DNA from: an uncultured Pseudomonadota bacterium
GTDB taxonomy: Bacteria; Pseudomonadota; Gammaproteobacteria; Burkholderiales; Methylophilaceae
Reading direction: 5' to 3'
DNA length: 40,398 nt
Assembly: GCA_903882525.1 (NCBI GenBank)
Contig: CAIRXI010000169.1
Location: 1 to 40,398, forward strand
The translations under genes were made by a program, and so were the position numbers. This document shows, piece by piece, positions 11,103 through 21,788 of the stretch. The notes below the pieces were generated by a model. The model made no database searches and was not told the DNA's origin. It worked only from the letters and a program-made list of their open reading frames with translations. Within the stretch, counting starts at the first letter, position 1. Every line of letters starts with the position of its first letter.

Positions 11103-11132
11103 AAAAAACGGCAGCTTGTGGCTGCCGTTTTT
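11103..11132 (-). terminator. Rho-independent terminator downstream of ihfB (could act in both directions)
   Basis: aaaaaacggcagc-ttgtg-gctgccgttttt perfect inverted repeat flanked by A and T tracts. Confidence 0.85.
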
Positions 11133-11184
11133 AGGTAGAACATCAAAGCAAAGTGACTTAGCCGCTTTACCTCGAACTAGCAAC

Positions 11185-11466
11185 TTAGCCTAGATCTACA
11201 CGCTCACGTAACTCTTTACCTGCCTTAAAGTGCGGTACATGTTTTTCTGGAACCTGTACTTTACTGCCGGTTTTAGGATTACGCCCTAAACGCGGTGGAC
11301 GGTAATTCAAGCTAAAGCTACCAAAGCCGCGAATTTCAATGCGCTCACCAGTGGCAAGGTTATCGGACATCGCATCTAAGATTGCTTTTACTGATAGTTC
11401 GGCATCTTTCACCACTAATTGCGGGAAACGCTCAGCAAGTAGGGTGATTAGCTCTGATTTAGTCAT
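11185..11466 (-). CDS. ihfB: Integration host factor subunit beta
   Basis: 93 aa; [39 protein letters not shown]. Confidence 0.95.
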   Translation of the reverse strand: MTKSELITLLAERFPQLVVKDAELSVKAILDAMSDNLATGERIEIRGFGSFSLNYRPPRLGRNPKTGSKVQVPEKHVPHFKAGKELRERVDLG

Positions 11467-11500
11467 GCTTGTGTGCCTTTATCTTGATAACTAAATGAGC

Positions 11501-13012
11501 TTATTTCTTGCTGTCTAGTTTAGCTTTTAATAACGCACCAAGGTTGGTTGTACCAGCAGCAGCGCCATCGCTAGACACTTGTGGTGCAACATCTTTAGTT
11601 TTAGCAGATTTAGCTTTAGGTTTAGCTTCAGATTTCTCTTCAGTTGAACTCGTAGCACCTGATGGATCAGCAGAAAGTTGTTTCACGCCTAGTGAAATAC
11701 GCTCTTTTTCAACATCAATCGCTAAGATAACAGCTTGTAGTTCATCACCTTTTTTGAAGTTGCGGATTGCTTCTTCGCCAGTTTGTGACCATGATAAATC
11801 TGACAGATGCACTAAACCATCAATACCGCCTGGCAAACCAATGAATACACCGAAGTCAGTAATTGATTTGATTTGTCCTGAAACGATATCACCTTTGTGA
11901 TGTGTTGCAGAGAACTCATCCCAAGGATTAGCTTGGCACTGCTTCATACCTAATGATAAGCGACGACGCGCTTCATCAATTTCCAGAATCATCACTTCTA
12001 CTTCATCACCTAATTGCGCAATTTTGCCCGGGTGAATGTTTTTGTTAGTCCAATCCATTTCTGAAACGTGAACTAAACCTTCAATACCTGGCTCAATTTC
12101 AACAAAGGCACCGTAGTCAGTTAAGTTTGACACTTTACCAAATAAGCGTGTGCTTACTGGGTAACGGCGAGTTAAAGCAACCCATGGGTCATCGCCTAAT
12201 TGTTTGATACCAAGTGAAACGCGATTTTTCTCTTGATCGAATTTCAAGATCTTAGCTTCAACTTCTTCGCCTACTGTCAGCACTTCAGATGGGTGCTTAA
12301 CACGACGCCAAGCTAAATCTGTAATATGTAGTAAACCATCAATGCCGCCTAGATCAACGAATGCGCCATAATCAGTAATGTTTTTAACGATGCCTTTAAC
12401 TACAGCACCTTCAGTTAAAGTACCCATTAACGCTTCACGATCAGCACCCATGCTAACTTCCATTACAGCACGGCGTGAAACCACGATATTGTTACGTTTA
12501 CGATCAAGTTTGATTACTTTTAAGTCACATTCTTTGTTTTCAAATGGGGTGGTGTCTTTTACTGGACGCACATCTACCAATGAACCTGGCAAGAAAGCCA
12601 TGATGCCGTTTACAGAAACGCGTAAACCGCCTTTAACTTTACCGCTAACAAAACCTTTAATGATACGGCCTTCGTTCATCGCATCTTCAAGATCTAGCCA
12701 TGTTTCCATGCGTTTCGCTTTTTCGCGTGAAAGTACAGTTGAACCGAAACCATCTTCTAGTTTTTCAATCGCTACTTTTACAAAGTCGCCAACTTTAACT
12801 TCAAGTTCGCCTTGCGCATTGTGAAACTCAGAAGCGTTGATAACGCTTTCAGATTTAAGACCTGCATTAACAATCACGTGATCTTGGTCAACAGAAATCA
12901 CTTCAGCAGTGATTACTTCGCCAGAACGCATTTCTTGGCGAGCTAAGCTTTCTTCAAAAAGCGCAGCAAAAGATTCCATGGATGAAACAGTAGATTTAGA
13001 AGTAGAAGCCAT
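11501..13012 (-). CDS. rpsA: 30S ribosomal protein S1, with five apparent S1 domains
   Basis: 503 aa; repeated S1 motifs ([80 protein letters not shown]); only five domains counted. Confidence 0.96.
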   Translation of the reverse strand: MASTSKSTVSSMESFAALFEESLARQEMRSGEVITAEVISVDQDHVIVNAGLKSESVINASEFHNAQGELEVKVGDFVKVAIEKLEDGFGSTVLSREKAKRMETWLDLEDAMNEGRIIKGFVSGKVKGGLRVSVNGIMAFLPGSLVDVRPVKDTTPFENKECDLKVIKLDRKRNNIVVSRRAVMEVSMGADREALMGTLTEGAVVKGIVKNITDYGAFVDLGGIDGLLHITDLAWRRVKHPSEVLTVGEEVEAKILKFDQEKNRVSLGIKQLGDDPWVALTRRYPVSTRLFGKVSNLTDYGAFVEIEPGIEGLVHVSEMDWTNKNIHPGKIAQLGDEVEVMILEIDEARRRLSLGMKQCQANPWDEFSATHHKGDIVSGQIKSITDFGVFIGLPGGIDGLVHLSDLSWSQTGEEAIRNFKKGDELQAVILAIDVEKERISLGVKQLSADPSGATSSTEEKSEAKPKAKSAKTKDVAPQVSSDGAAAGTTNLGALLKAKLDSKK

Positions 13013-13037
13013 TAATTAAAATTACCTAAAAAATAAT

Positions 13038-13053
13038 CCCACCTAGCAGTGGG
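13038..13053 (-). promoter_or_regulatory. Leader hairpin immediately upstream of rpsA
   Basis: Minus strand CCCAC-TGCTAG-GTGGG followed by ATTATTTTTT. Confidence 0.4.
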
Positions 13054-13059
13054 TTGATT

Positions 13060-13088
13060 AAAAAACTGCAGATCTTTGAGATGTGCAG
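13060..13088 (-). terminator. Terminator/attenuator-like hairpin between cmk and rpsA
   Basis: Minus strand CTGCA-CATCTCAAAGATC-TGCAG with one internal mismatch, followed by T6. Confidence 0.5.
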
Positions 13089-13153
13089 GCGATAAAAAAG
13101 TATGTAAAAAAACTAAGGGGTGAATTATAACTAAAACATTGAAAAATAAAAGA

Positions 13154-13822
13154 CTATTTCTGCATTTTATGCCAATATTTTTCTAAAATGAAGCTTACCG
13201 CAGCGGAAATTGTTAAATTATCAGTCTCTAATAGTAAGGCGTCTGTAGGCATTATTAAAGGTGCAGCAGCGCGACCTTGATCACGCGCATCTCGTTGTTG
13301 TAAATCTAATAGGATATCGGCGTAATTGGCTATTTGATTTTTACCCAATAGTTGTTGATAGCGACGTTGGGCTCGTACTTCGGTGCTGGCGGTAAGAAAT
13401 ATCTTTAATGGTGCATCAGGAAATACTACGCTACCCATATCTCGTCCATCGGCTACTAGCCCAGGCGCTTGGCGAAAGCTATGTTGTAAATTAAGCAATA
13501 CGGCGCGAAGTGAAGCATGTACGGCTACTTCAGAGGCGCCTTTACCCATCTGCTCACTACGAATAGCATCAGAAACATCGGCATTATTGAGGTACACCTG
13601 ATCGCCAGTAAATTGAATGTGTAGGTCTTTGGCATAGGCCGAAACCTCTGAAGCGTTATCCCATGCAATATTTTTTTGCTGGGTAGCCAATGCCACTATT
13701 CGATACAACGCTCCTGAATCTAAGTAATGAAAACCAAGTTCAGTGGCCACCAGTTGCGCCACTGTGCCTTTGCCAGAGGCAGAAGGCCCGTCAATGGCAA
13801 TTACAGGAATAGCGTTTGCCAT
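13154..13822 (-). CDS. cmk: Cytidylate kinase
   Basis: IAIDGPSASGKGTVAQ P-loop, YLDSGALYR, DGRDMGSVVFPDA. Confidence 0.96.
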   Translation of the reverse strand: MANAIPVIAIDGPSASGKGTVAQLVATELGFHYLDSGALYRIVALATQQKNIAWDNASEVSAYAKDLHIQFTGDQVYLNNADVSDAIRSEQMGKGASEVAVHASLRAVLLNLQHSFRQAPGLVADGRDMGSVVFPDAPLKIFLTASTEVRAQRRYQQLLGKNQIANYADILLDLQQRDARDQGRAAAPLIMPTDALLLETDNLTISAAVSFILEKYWHKMQK

Positions 13823-15114
13823 TATGGCGTTACGATCTCAGAAAAGCGTAAAAAATAGTCTGGAAAAGTTTTACTTACACACTTAGGGTCGTTAATTGTA
13901 ATGGGCACATTGCCTAGTGACACCAGTGAAAAGCACATCGCCATCCGGTGGTCGTCATAAGTATCAATAATGGCATTCGGAATCAGTTGAGCGGGTGGTG
14001 TGATCTTAATAAAGTCAGCACCTTCTTCTACAATCGCACCCACTTTGCGCAGCTCGGTCGCCATCGCCGCAATGCGGTCGGTTTCTTTTACGCGCCAGCT
14101 AGCAATATTGCGAAGTGTTGTTGTGCCATCAGCAAATAAGGCCATGACGGCTAAGGTCATTGCAGCATCAGGAATATGGTTGCAATCTAAGTCGATGGCT
14201 TTCAGTTTTAGTGCCTTACTTGCGCTAATCGAATTCTCTGCATAGGTGATCTGCGCGCCCATCATGGCAATGGCTTCTGCAAAGCGTACGTCACCTTGAA
14301 TACTATGCTCACCGATGCCGTCTACGCGAACATCTCCTGCAATAGCGCCTGCGGCCAGGAAGTAAGATGCGCTAGAAGCATCCCCTTCAACAAAGATCTG
14401 CTGTGGGCTAACGTAGTGGCTATTGGCGGGAATAGTAAAGCGTTGCCAGCCATCGCGTTCCACTGCTACGCCAAATTTTGCCATTAAATTCAGCGTAATG
14501 GCTATATAGGGTTTAGAAATTAGGTCACCTACTACTTCTATCGTGGCTTGTTGTTGGGTCAGTGGCAAAGCCATTAATAGCGCTGTTAAAAACTGACTGG
14601 ATACATCACCACGAATTTTGATGGTGTTACTTAAATTCAATTGCGCTGGTGCTATTTTTAAGGGGGGGAAGCCTGTGTTTTGAATATATTGAATGTTTGC
14701 GCCGACCTGCATTAAGGCATCGACCAAGTCTGCAATCGGACGCTCATGCATACGCGGTACGCCAGAGAGTGTGAAGTGACCGTTGGATAGAGCTAATGCT
14801 GCAGTCAGTGGTCTAAAAGCGGTGCCGGCATTGCCGAGAAAAAAGTCAGCCTGCTTCACATTGAAATTACCGTCACATCCAGTCACGCGCCAGGCATTCT
14901 CGGCAAAGTTATCCAGTTTAATCCCTAATTTTTGCAACGCTTCCAGCATACGACTGGTGTCATCAGAGGCTAGTAAGTCGCGAATTTCTGTGATGCCAGT
15001 TGCTAGCGCTGCTAGTAAGAGCGTTCGGTTAGAAATACTTTTAGAGCCGGGTAGGGTGATATGGCCAGTAGCATGGTTGGTCGGTGCTAGGCGAAGTGTT
15101 TCTAGAGTGCTCAT
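13822..15114 (-). CDS. aroA: 3-phosphoshikimate 1-carboxyvinyltransferase (EPSP synthase)
   Basis: [49 protein letters not shown] at 15114 preferred over ORF-track start 15177, which overlaps tyrA; stop overlaps cmk start (TAATG). Confidence 0.96.
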   Translation of the reverse strand: MSTLETLRLAPTNHATGHITLPGSKSISNRTLLLAALATGITEIRDLLASDDTSRMLEALQKLGIKLDNFAENAWRVTGCDGNFNVKQADFFLGNAGTAFRPLTAALALSNGHFTLSGVPRMHERPIADLVDALMQVGANIQYIQNTGFPPLKIAPAQLNLSNTIKIRGDVSSQFLTALLMALPLTQQQATIEVVGDLISKPYIAITLNLMAKFGVAVERDGWQRFTIPANSHYVSPQQIFVEGDASSASYFLAAGAIAGDVRVDGIGEHSIQGDVRFAEAIAMMGAQITYAENSISASKALKLKAIDLDCNHIPDAAMTLAVMALFADGTTTLRNIASWRVKETDRIAAMATELRKVGAIVEEGADFIKITPPAQLIPNAIIDTYDDHRMAMCFSLVSLGNVPITINDPKCVSKTFPDYFLRFSEIVTP

Positions 15115-15121
15115 GTTGAAC

Positions 15122-15994
15122 CTATTTTTTTTGATTGGACTTTGCCCAAGCATTACGGGCAAAGCTTGCGCGCTCAAACAAAGCTTCTAAGCCTTCGCTA
15201 TCTTCATTTTCAAGCAGATTTTTTAAGTTACCGATCTCTGCTTGGTAGGCGTTCAGTTCACTTAACAATGCATTTTTATTTGCTAAGCTGATATCCCGCC
15301 ACATTTCAGGGTTACTGCCGGCAATGCGGGTAAAGTCCCTAAAGCCACTGGCAGCAAAGCTAAATAGTTGGTCCGCGTTGGGTCTTGAAGCAAGATCATT
15401 CACCAAAGCAAACGCCAGTAAATGCGGCAAATGGCTGACAGCAGCAAAGATGCTGTCATGACTGGGCGCGCTCATCAGGCTGACTGTGGCGCCACAGCTT
15501 TTCCAAAGTTCTTCCACGCGATCTATGGCTTGCTGTTGCGTGTTCGCCGTTGGGGTTAGTACTACATTTTTATGAAGAAATAAGTCGTTGCTTGCCGCGC
15601 TAACACCGCTTTTTTCAGCACCGGCAATCGGGTGGCCACCTACAAACTGTGTACTTAAGTCTCCCAATATTTCATTGGCATAACCCAATACATCAGACTT
15701 GGTGCTGCCAGCATCGGTAACCACCGTATGCTTTGATAAGTACGGTTTAATCGCGTGCAGTATGTCTGGTGTTTGTGCTACTGGCGTAGCAATTAATATT
15801 ATGTCGGCATCTTGAATTGCCTCTGCAATATTATTGCTGATCTGGTCTATCACGCCAAGCTCTAAGGCGGTTTGCAGGCTAGCGCCACCACGCCCCACGC
15901 CCACAATATGTGGCGCGACATGATTCGCTTTTTTTAAAGCTAATGCCACCGAGCCCCCAATCAGACCCACACCAAAGATCACCAGTTTTTTCAA
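15122..15994 (-). CDS. tyrA: Prephenate dehydrogenase
   Basis: [16 protein letters not shown] Rossmann motif, [32 protein letters not shown]. Confidence 0.93.
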   Translation of the reverse strand: MKKLVIFGVGLIGGSVALALKKANHVAPHIVGVGRGGASLQTALELGVIDQISNNIAEAIQDADIILIATPVAQTPDILHAIKPYLSKHTVVTDAGSTKSDVLGYANEILGDLSTQFVGGHPIAGAEKSGVSAASNDLFLHKNVVLTPTANTQQQAIDRVEELWKSCGATVSLMSAPSHDSIFAAVSHLPHLLAFALVNDLASRPNADQLFSFAASGFRDFTRIAGSNPEMWRDISLANKNALLSELNAYQAEIGNLKNLLENEDSEGLEALFERASFARNAWAKSNQKK

Positions 15995-16068
15995 AGTAGA
16001 TTTATTCTTATTTTAACAGGGCAGATTGTAACATTGTTGGAATTGGCTAATGGTGTAGGATTGTATTT

Positions 16069-16824
16069 TTATTGGGATTGCGCGGGCATTAATGGCAACC
16101 ACTCGCCATCGAGTAGTTTTTGTAAGGGCTGGAAGTTCTCTTTGTAAGCCATTTTTTGACTATGTTCAATCCAGTAGCCTAGGTATAAAAACGGTAGTTG
16201 TAGGCTTCTTGCCCACTCAATTTGCCATAAAACATTGTATGTGCCCAAGCTGGCTTTATGATCATCAGTATCGTAAAAAGTATAAACTGCAGAAATGCCA
16301 TCACGCACAATATCAATGACGCTCACCATTTTCAGTTGGTTATTTTGCCTAAACTCAACCATGACTGACTCCACATTGCTTTGACACAAAAAGGTGCGGT
16401 ATTGCTCTGCTTCATTTACCTCTGTTTTAGACTCAGCCTTAATGATGTCGTCTGCATGGCGAGCCTTTTGGTACTTAGCATAAAGATCATAATGGTCAGG
16501 TCTAAAGGTGACCGGCATGACGTTTGCTGTTAGGTTTTTGTGTTGCTTATACGCGCGCTTTTGACTACGGCTAGATACAAATTCTTTCAAAATAACCCGT
16601 ACCGAAATACAGGCATTGCAGGTTTCGCAATGCGGCCTATAAACAAACATACCACTGCGTCTAAACCCTTGCTGTATCAAGTTATTATAAATGTTGGTAT
16701 CAACTAAATCTTGAGGGATTGCGACCAAGCTCTGTGCCAGTTTATTAGGTAAATAACCACAGGCATAAGCCGTAGTCACATAAAACTGCAGTTTTTGTAA
16801 GGAGGTTTCGCTGGCTAACGTCAT
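16069..16824 (-). CDS. bpt: Aspartate/glutamate leucyltransferase (Bpt; ATE-family arginyltransferase homologue)
   Basis: GFRRSGMFVYRPHCETCNACISVRV and YLGYWIEHSQKMAYKENFQPLQKLLDGEW. Confidence 0.92.
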   Translation of the reverse strand: MTLASETSLQKLQFYVTTAYACGYLPNKLAQSLVAIPQDLVDTNIYNNLIQQGFRRSGMFVYRPHCETCNACISVRVILKEFVSSRSQKRAYKQHKNLTANVMPVTFRPDHYDLYAKYQKARHADDIIKAESKTEVNEAEQYRTFLCQSNVESVMVEFRQNNQLKMVSVIDIVRDGISAVYTFYDTDDHKASLGTYNVLWQIEWARSLQLPFLYLGYWIEHSQKMAYKENFQPLQKLLDGEWLPLMPAQSQ

Positions 16825-16848
16825 AGGGAAATTATAAACGAAATGTAT

Positions 16849-17541
16849 TTAACCGGCTTTTATCAGCGATGATAATTGAAGGATAAAATCATCGCGGTCA
16901 ATCTCAGTGGCACCTAAACTTGCTAAGTGTTTGGTATGCATTTGACAATCGATTAGACCAACGCCCTCAGTTTGTAACTTTTTTACTAAACTTACGAAAG
17001 CTACTTTAGAAGCGTCCGCGACTTGATGAAACATACTTTCCCCATAAAACATGTTGCCAATTTTTACGCCGTAGCATCCGCCTACCAGTTTACCTTCTTG
17101 CCAAGCCTCAGCTGATATTGCATAACCAGCCTCATGCATCTCACAATATGCATCAATAATATCCTCGTTAATCCATGTGCCATCTTGATTATTTCGAGCA
17201 ATAGCGCTACAGGCGCTTATCACTTGACGAAATACCGTATTAAATCGGATATCAAACTTCGCTTGCTGTATCGTTTTTTGTAGAGATTTTGATATGTTGA
17301 GGTTTGATGGATATAGCACCATGCGGGGGTCTGGGCTCCACCATAAAATAGGCTCTCCCTCACTAAACCATGGGAATATGCCCTGTTTGTAAGCGGAGAG
17401 TAGTCGTGGCAAAGTTAAATCGGCGCCTATGGCGAGCAAGCCGTTAGGTTCTGTTAGCGCATCAGATAGCGCTGGAAAATCGCAATCATCGTCTAGGCTG
17501 GCAACGCGACCGTTGGCTAATTGATAGTAGGCATTGCTCAT
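16849..17541 (-). CDS. aat: Leucyl/phenylalanyl-tRNA--protein transferase
   Basis: GLLAIGADLTLPRLLSAYKQGIFPWFSEGEPILWWSPDPRMVL; GGCYGVKIGNMFYGESMF. Confidence 0.96.
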   Translation of the reverse strand: MSNAYYQLANGRVASLDDDCDFPALSDALTEPNGLLAIGADLTLPRLLSAYKQGIFPWFSEGEPILWWSPDPRMVLYPSNLNISKSLQKTIQQAKFDIRFNTVFRQVISACSAIARNNQDGTWINEDIIDAYCEMHEAGYAISAEAWQEGKLVGGCYGVKIGNMFYGESMFHQVADASKVAFVSLVKKLQTEGVGLIDCQMHTKHLASLGATEIDRDDFILQLSSLIKAG

Positions 17542-17699
17542 GAGACGTAATACTATTGAACAATCAACGACAATGCCAGCCTAAAATTGAAGCGTTTCAA
17601 TTGGGTTTGCTCTCACTGGGGATGGATATACAGTTTTACATAGCGCTTGGTAAGTGTAGCCTAGCGGACATTCAACTTATTAACATGACTGGATTTAAA

Positions 17700-18050
17700 A
17701 TGACGTATCTCATCATGAAATATATGATTACTGCAGGTGTTGTGGTCTTGGTTTCTGAACTTGCCAAACGCAGTGATAAGCTCGGCGGGCTCATTAGCGC
17801 CTTGCCCTTAGTGACTGTGTTGAGCTTGATTTGGCTCTATGTTGAACATCAGCCAATGAGCAAAATTTCTAATCATGCTTACTACACATTTTGGTATGTG
17901 CTACCGACTTTGCCAATGTTTCTCTTGTTTCCATATTTACTGCCAAGGTGGGGCTTTGCACTTAGCTTAGGTGCTTGTGGAGTGTTTACGGTGTTGTTGT
18001 TTGCGAGTTATGCCACCCTATTAAAACAATTCGGCATAGATTTACTTTAA
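17700..18050 (+). CDS. DUF3147-like small integral membrane protein
   Basis: MKYMITAGVVVLVSELAKRSDKLGGLISALPLVTVLSLIWLYVE; several hydrophobic helices; ORF-track start 17556 looks over-extended (no hydrophobic or family-like sequence before about 17685-17700). Confidence 0.75.
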   Translation: MTYLIMKYMITAGVVVLVSELAKRSDKLGGLISALPLVTVLSLIWLYVEHQPMSKISNHAYYTFWYVLPTLPMFLLFPYLLPRWGFALSLGACGVFTVLLFASYATLLKQFGIDLL

Positions 18051-18159
18051 AACCTACTTTATTTAAGGGTTAAATCTTACGTATTTTTACAAAAAAAAGC
18101 TTCTTAATCAGTTAATTAGCGCGTAAAATGCGCGCACTTTAAAGTTTATAGCAGATATT

Positions 18160-20316
18160 TTGGAACAATACACCACCATGTTAGCCAAGCCCATTCATAC
18201 CTATCGCCCGTATTGGGCGAAACGGTTTGGGGCTGCGCCGATGCTACCGATGAGCCGTGCAGAGATGGACGCGCTGGGTTGGGATAGCTGTGACATTATT
18301 TTAGTGAGTGGTGATTGTTATATAGATCATCCTAGTTTTGGCATCGCTTTAGTCGGTAGATTGTTGGAAGCGCAAGGTTTTCGTGTGGGCATTATTGCCC
18401 AACCTGACTGGCAAAATGCGAGCGCATTTAAAATCTTAGGCAAACCTAATCTGTATTTTGGCGTTACTGCTGGCAATATGGATAGTATGGTCAATCGCTA
18501 TACCGCCGATCGAAAGATTCGTAGTGATGATGCATATACGCCAGATGCTGCACCGAATAAGCGGCCAGATCGCGCCGTTTTGGTCTATAGCCAGCGTTGC
18601 CGTGAGGCCTATCCCGATGTGCCGCTGATTATCGGAAGTATTGAAGCCAGCCTGCGCCGTATTGCCCATTATGACTATTGGAGCGATAAAGTCCGCCGCA
18701 GCATTTTGGTAGATTCTAAAGCCGATATTCTGCTCTACGGCAATGCCGAGCGCGCCTTAGTGGAACTTAGCCATCGCATCGCTAAAGGTGAAAAAGTAGC
18801 GGATATGCAGGATATTCGCGGCACTGCTTTTTTACGTAAAAAAATTCCAGAGGGTTGGAGTGAAATTGCCAGTACCAATCTAGATCGGCCTGGTGTGGTT
18901 GATAAAGCTATCGATCCATATGAAATAAAAATGGGTAAGGCTGACGCAAGTTGTGCCACTGACGACAATAAACCAAAATCAGCATTGCCAGAAGGCACGA
19001 AAGCGATTGAGGTCGTACGTAAACCTAAAGCCGACCGTGCGCGCCAAGTAGTCCGATTGCCTTCTTATGAAGAGGTCTCACAAGACCCCGTGTTATATGC
19101 CCACGCTTCACGTGTATTGCATTTAGAGGCTAACCCAGGTAACGCTCGCGCATTGGTGCAAAAGCATGGTGATCGTGAGGTTTGGCTTAATCCACCACCA
19201 ATTCCGCTTACCATGAAAGAAATGGATTATGTCTACGATATGCCTTATGCGCGTAAGCCGCATCCGGTGTACGGTGATGCCAAAATTCCGGCTTGGGAAA
19301 TGATTCGCTTCAGCGTCAATATTATGCGTGGTTGTTTTGGTGGTTGCACGTTCTGCAGCATCACTGAGCATGAAGGCCGTATTATTCAAAGCCGCAGTGA
19401 AGCAAGCATCTTAAAAGAAGTTGAAGAGATTCGAGATAAGGTTGAAGGTTTTACGGGCGTGATCTCTGACTTAGGTGGCCCAACTGCCAATATGTACCGG
19501 ATTGCTTGCAAAAGCGAAAAGATAGAAAACTCATGTCGTAAAATGAGCTGCGTTTACCCGGAGGTATGTGAAAACCTGAATACGGACCATAGTGCTCTGA
19601 TTCAGCTGTATCGGAAAGCACGCGCGATTAAAGGCGTTAAGAAAATTTTAATCGGCAGCGGTGTGCGTTATGACCTAGCAGTAAAGTCTCCAGAGTATGT
19701 CAAAGAGCTAGTGCAACATCATGTGGGTGGATATTTAAAAATTGCACCTGAGCACAGCGAAGAAAATGTGCTGAGTAAAATGATGAAGCCAGGTATGGAT
19801 GCTTATGATGAATTCAAGCTTATGTTTGAAAAATTTAGTGCTGAGGCTGGCAAAAAGCAGTATTTGATCCCGTACTTTATTGCTGCCCATCCAGGTACGA
19901 CTGATAACGACATGTTGAATTTGGCCCTATGGCTGAAGAAATATGACTTTAAGCTAGATCAAGTGCAAACCTTTACGCCCACGCCAATGGCGATGGCGAC
20001 TGCTATGTATCACTCTGGCAAAAACCCATTGCGTAAAGTCACTGCAGATTCAGAGGAGGTTGCTGTTCCTAAAGCCGGTAATGTACGTAAATTACATAAG
20101 GCATTTATCCGTTACCATGATCCTAATAACTGGCCCATATTGCGTGAAGCCTTAAAGAAAATGGGTAGGGATGATCTTATTGGAAGTAGTAAGCAGTGTC
20201 TGATACCGGCCTGGCAGCCGCTTTCTAATAAGCCAATTACAACGGTGCGTGGTGAGGCTTTGGAGCGCACGGTACGCCCACGGCGTGCGCAAGAGGGTCG
20301 TCGTAAGTTTTCCTAG
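18160..20316 (+). CDS. YgiQ family radical SAM protein
   Basis: 718 aa; [19 protein letters not shown] (CxxxCxxC radical SAM motif) and [34 protein letters not shown]-terminal domain; start may be TTG 18160 or ATG 18178. Confidence 0.93.
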   Translation: MEQYTTMLAKPIHTYRPYWAKRFGAAPMLPMSRAEMDALGWDSCDIILVSGDCYIDHPSFGIALVGRLLEAQGFRVGIIAQPDWQNASAFKILGKPNLYFGVTAGNMDSMVNRYTADRKIRSDDAYTPDAAPNKRPDRAVLVYSQRCREAYPDVPLIIGSIEASLRRIAHYDYWSDKVRRSILVDSKADILLYGNAERALVELSHRIAKGEKVADMQDIRGTAFLRKKIPEGWSEIASTNLDRPGVVDKAIDPYEIKMGKADASCATDDNKPKSALPEGTKAIEVVRKPKADRARQVVRLPSYEEVSQDPVLYAHASRVLHLEANPGNARALVQKHGDREVWLNPPPIPLTMKEMDYVYDMPYARKPHPVYGDAKIPAWEMIRFSVNIMRGCFGGCTFCSITEHEGRIIQSRSEASILKEVEEIRDKVEGFTGVISDLGGPTANMYRIACKSEKIENSCRKMSCVYPEVCENLNTDHSALIQLYRKARAIKGVKKILIGSGVRYDLAVKSPEYVKELVQHHVGGYLKIAPEHSEENVLSKMMKPGMDAYDEFKLMFEKFSAEAGKKQYLIPYFIAAHPGTTDNDMLNLALWLKKYDFKLDQVQTFTPTPMAMATAMYHSGKNPLRKVTADSEEVAVPKAGNVRKLHKAFIRYHDPNNWPILREALKKMGRDDLIGSSKQCLIPAWQPLSNKPITTVRGEALERTVRPRRAQEGRRKFS

Positions 20317-20369
20317 AACTTGTTGCGGATATAAACCTTTAACCTTGTGACCAGACGGACACACCGTTT

Positions 20370-20942
20370 TCAATGTCTCACATGACGACCAGCTTCATAA
20401 TCAACTACAACTGGTGTTTGATTGACATAAATAAGTTTGTCAGTGGCAAAGCCAAGTTCTTTGGCTTTGGTGATCAGCTGCTGCTTAATCGGGTAGGCTA
20501 ATTGCGGTGTGCGCGCAAGTATCCAAAAATAGGATTTATCCGGGCCACATAACATCACGTAGTTATAATAAGGCTTGTCTAACTCAATAATATTGTAAGC
20601 CCCATAAAAGGGTCCAAAGAATGAGACTTTTAGGTGGCCAGTGTTTGTTTTATCGGCATTGGCGGGGTCGATGAAGTAGGCTTTACCCTCTGCTTCTTTC
20701 CATTGATTGCTCTTGGTATTAAGGCCTTTGTTAATGACCTTAATGCCACCATCATCGCGCAGGCTATAAGTGGCCGTGACATTGTCCAAATTGCGTTCAA
20801 ATGAGTGGTCTAGCCGCGCAATTTCATACCATGTGCCCAGATATTGGCTGGCATCAACACTCGCCACCACAGAGACTTTATCGGGCACGCCCAAGCAGGC
20901 AGTAAGTAGGGGTGTTAGCAGTAGTAAAAATGTAAAGCGCAT
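20370..20942 (-). CDS. Lipocalin family lipoprotein (Blc-like)
   Basis: MRFTFLLLLTPLLTACLG lipoprotein signal, YLGTWYEIARLDHSFERNLDNVTATYS lipocalin GxW motif; start trimmed to 20942. Confidence 0.9.
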   Translation of the reverse strand: MRFTFLLLLTPLLTACLGVPDKVSVVASVDASQYLGTWYEIARLDHSFERNLDNVTATYSLRDDGGIKVINKGLNTKSNQWKEAEGKAYFIDPANADKTNTGHLKVSFFGPFYGAYNIIELDKPYYNYVMLCGPDKSYFWILARTPQLAYPIKQQLITKAKELGFATDKLIYVNQTPVVVDYEAGRHVRH

Positions 20943-20995
20943 TGCAACTCCGTCTAAGATTTCTAACGAATAAGAACTTGCGAATCTGTTAAAGT

Positions 20996-21709
20996 TCAAG
21001 CGCCCAGATTTGCCATATCTTCAGCGCTAAGCCAGCGCCACTCGCCCACGGCTAAATCTTCTGGTAATTTGAGCTTGCCAATTTGTATGCGCTTTAACGC
21101 CTCAACGCGATTGCTAATAGCAGCCACCATTCGCTTGACCTGATGGTACTTGCCTTCAGAGAGTGTTATGTGAATTTCATGGTCATTAACTCTAGTGCAG
21201 GCAAGGGCCGCAATCGGCGCATCTTCATCTATGAGTTGCACGCCTTTTAAAATATGCGCAATTTGCGCATCATCTACTGGGTGTTTGCAAGTCACAGCAT
21301 AAACCTTAGGTACCTTGTGTTTAGGGGAGCTCATGCGATGGATAAATTGACCATCGTCAGAGATTAAAATTAAACCAGTAGTATCTTCATCTAATCGACC
21401 AATACACTGTACATCCCTGACTACTAGGGGGTGAGGCAATAGGCTGTAAATGGTGGGGTGATGTTGGGTTTTATGTGAACACTCGTAATTGCTAGGCTTA
21501 TGGAGCATGAGGTAAGACTTTTCACGATACGTCCATTCCTCTCCGCGCACGGTGAAGATTAAATTGTCTAAATCAAATTCAGTATTTGGGTCGTCGCAAG
21601 CTTCGCCATTGACTGTGATTTCATCATCCCACACCATCATGCGGCACAATTTACGGGCACCAAAACCTTGGTTGTGGAGGATGCGTTCTAGGGGTAATTT
21701 TTTAGCCAT
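20996..21709 (-). CDS. rsuA: 16S rRNA pseudouridine synthase, RsuA family
   Basis: GRLDEDTTGLILISDDGQFIHRMSSPKHKVPKVYAV catalytic motif; N-terminal S4-like domain. Confidence 0.9.
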   Translation of the reverse strand: MAKKLPLERILHNQGFGARKLCRMMVWDDEITVNGEACDDPNTEFDLDNLIFTVRGEEWTYREKSYLMLHKPSNYECSHKTQHHPTIYSLLPHPLVVRDVQCIGRLDEDTTGLILISDDGQFIHRMSSPKHKVPKVYAVTCKHPVDDAQIAHILKGVQLIDEDAPIAALACTRVNDHEIHITLSEGKYHQVKRMVAAISNRVEALKRIQIGKLKLPEDLAVGEWRWLSAEDMANLGA

Positions 21710-21788
21710 GTGCGCATTATAGCGTTTGTGGCGAAAACCTTGCGTTCTGCGCGTGTGCTTTCGGTTAAAATGACTGTCTTAATTGTAA

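Noticed and set aside
11508-11900. 130 aa plus-strand ORF opposite the 3' end of rpsA
   Set aside because: Fully antisense to rpsA with no independent coding evidence
12378-12824. 148 aa plus-strand ORF antisense to rpsA
   Set aside because: Lies wholly within the well-supported rpsA gene; composition typical of a shadow ORF, no recognisable domain
15115-15177. N-terminal extension of aroA in the ORF track ([21 protein letters not shown])
   Set aside because: This stretch is the antisense/out-of-frame 3' end of tyrA; ATG at 15114 gives a normal AroA N terminus
14783-15190. 135 aa plus-strand ORF across the aroA/tyrA junction
   Set aside because: Antisense to conserved aroA and tyrA; no homology recognised
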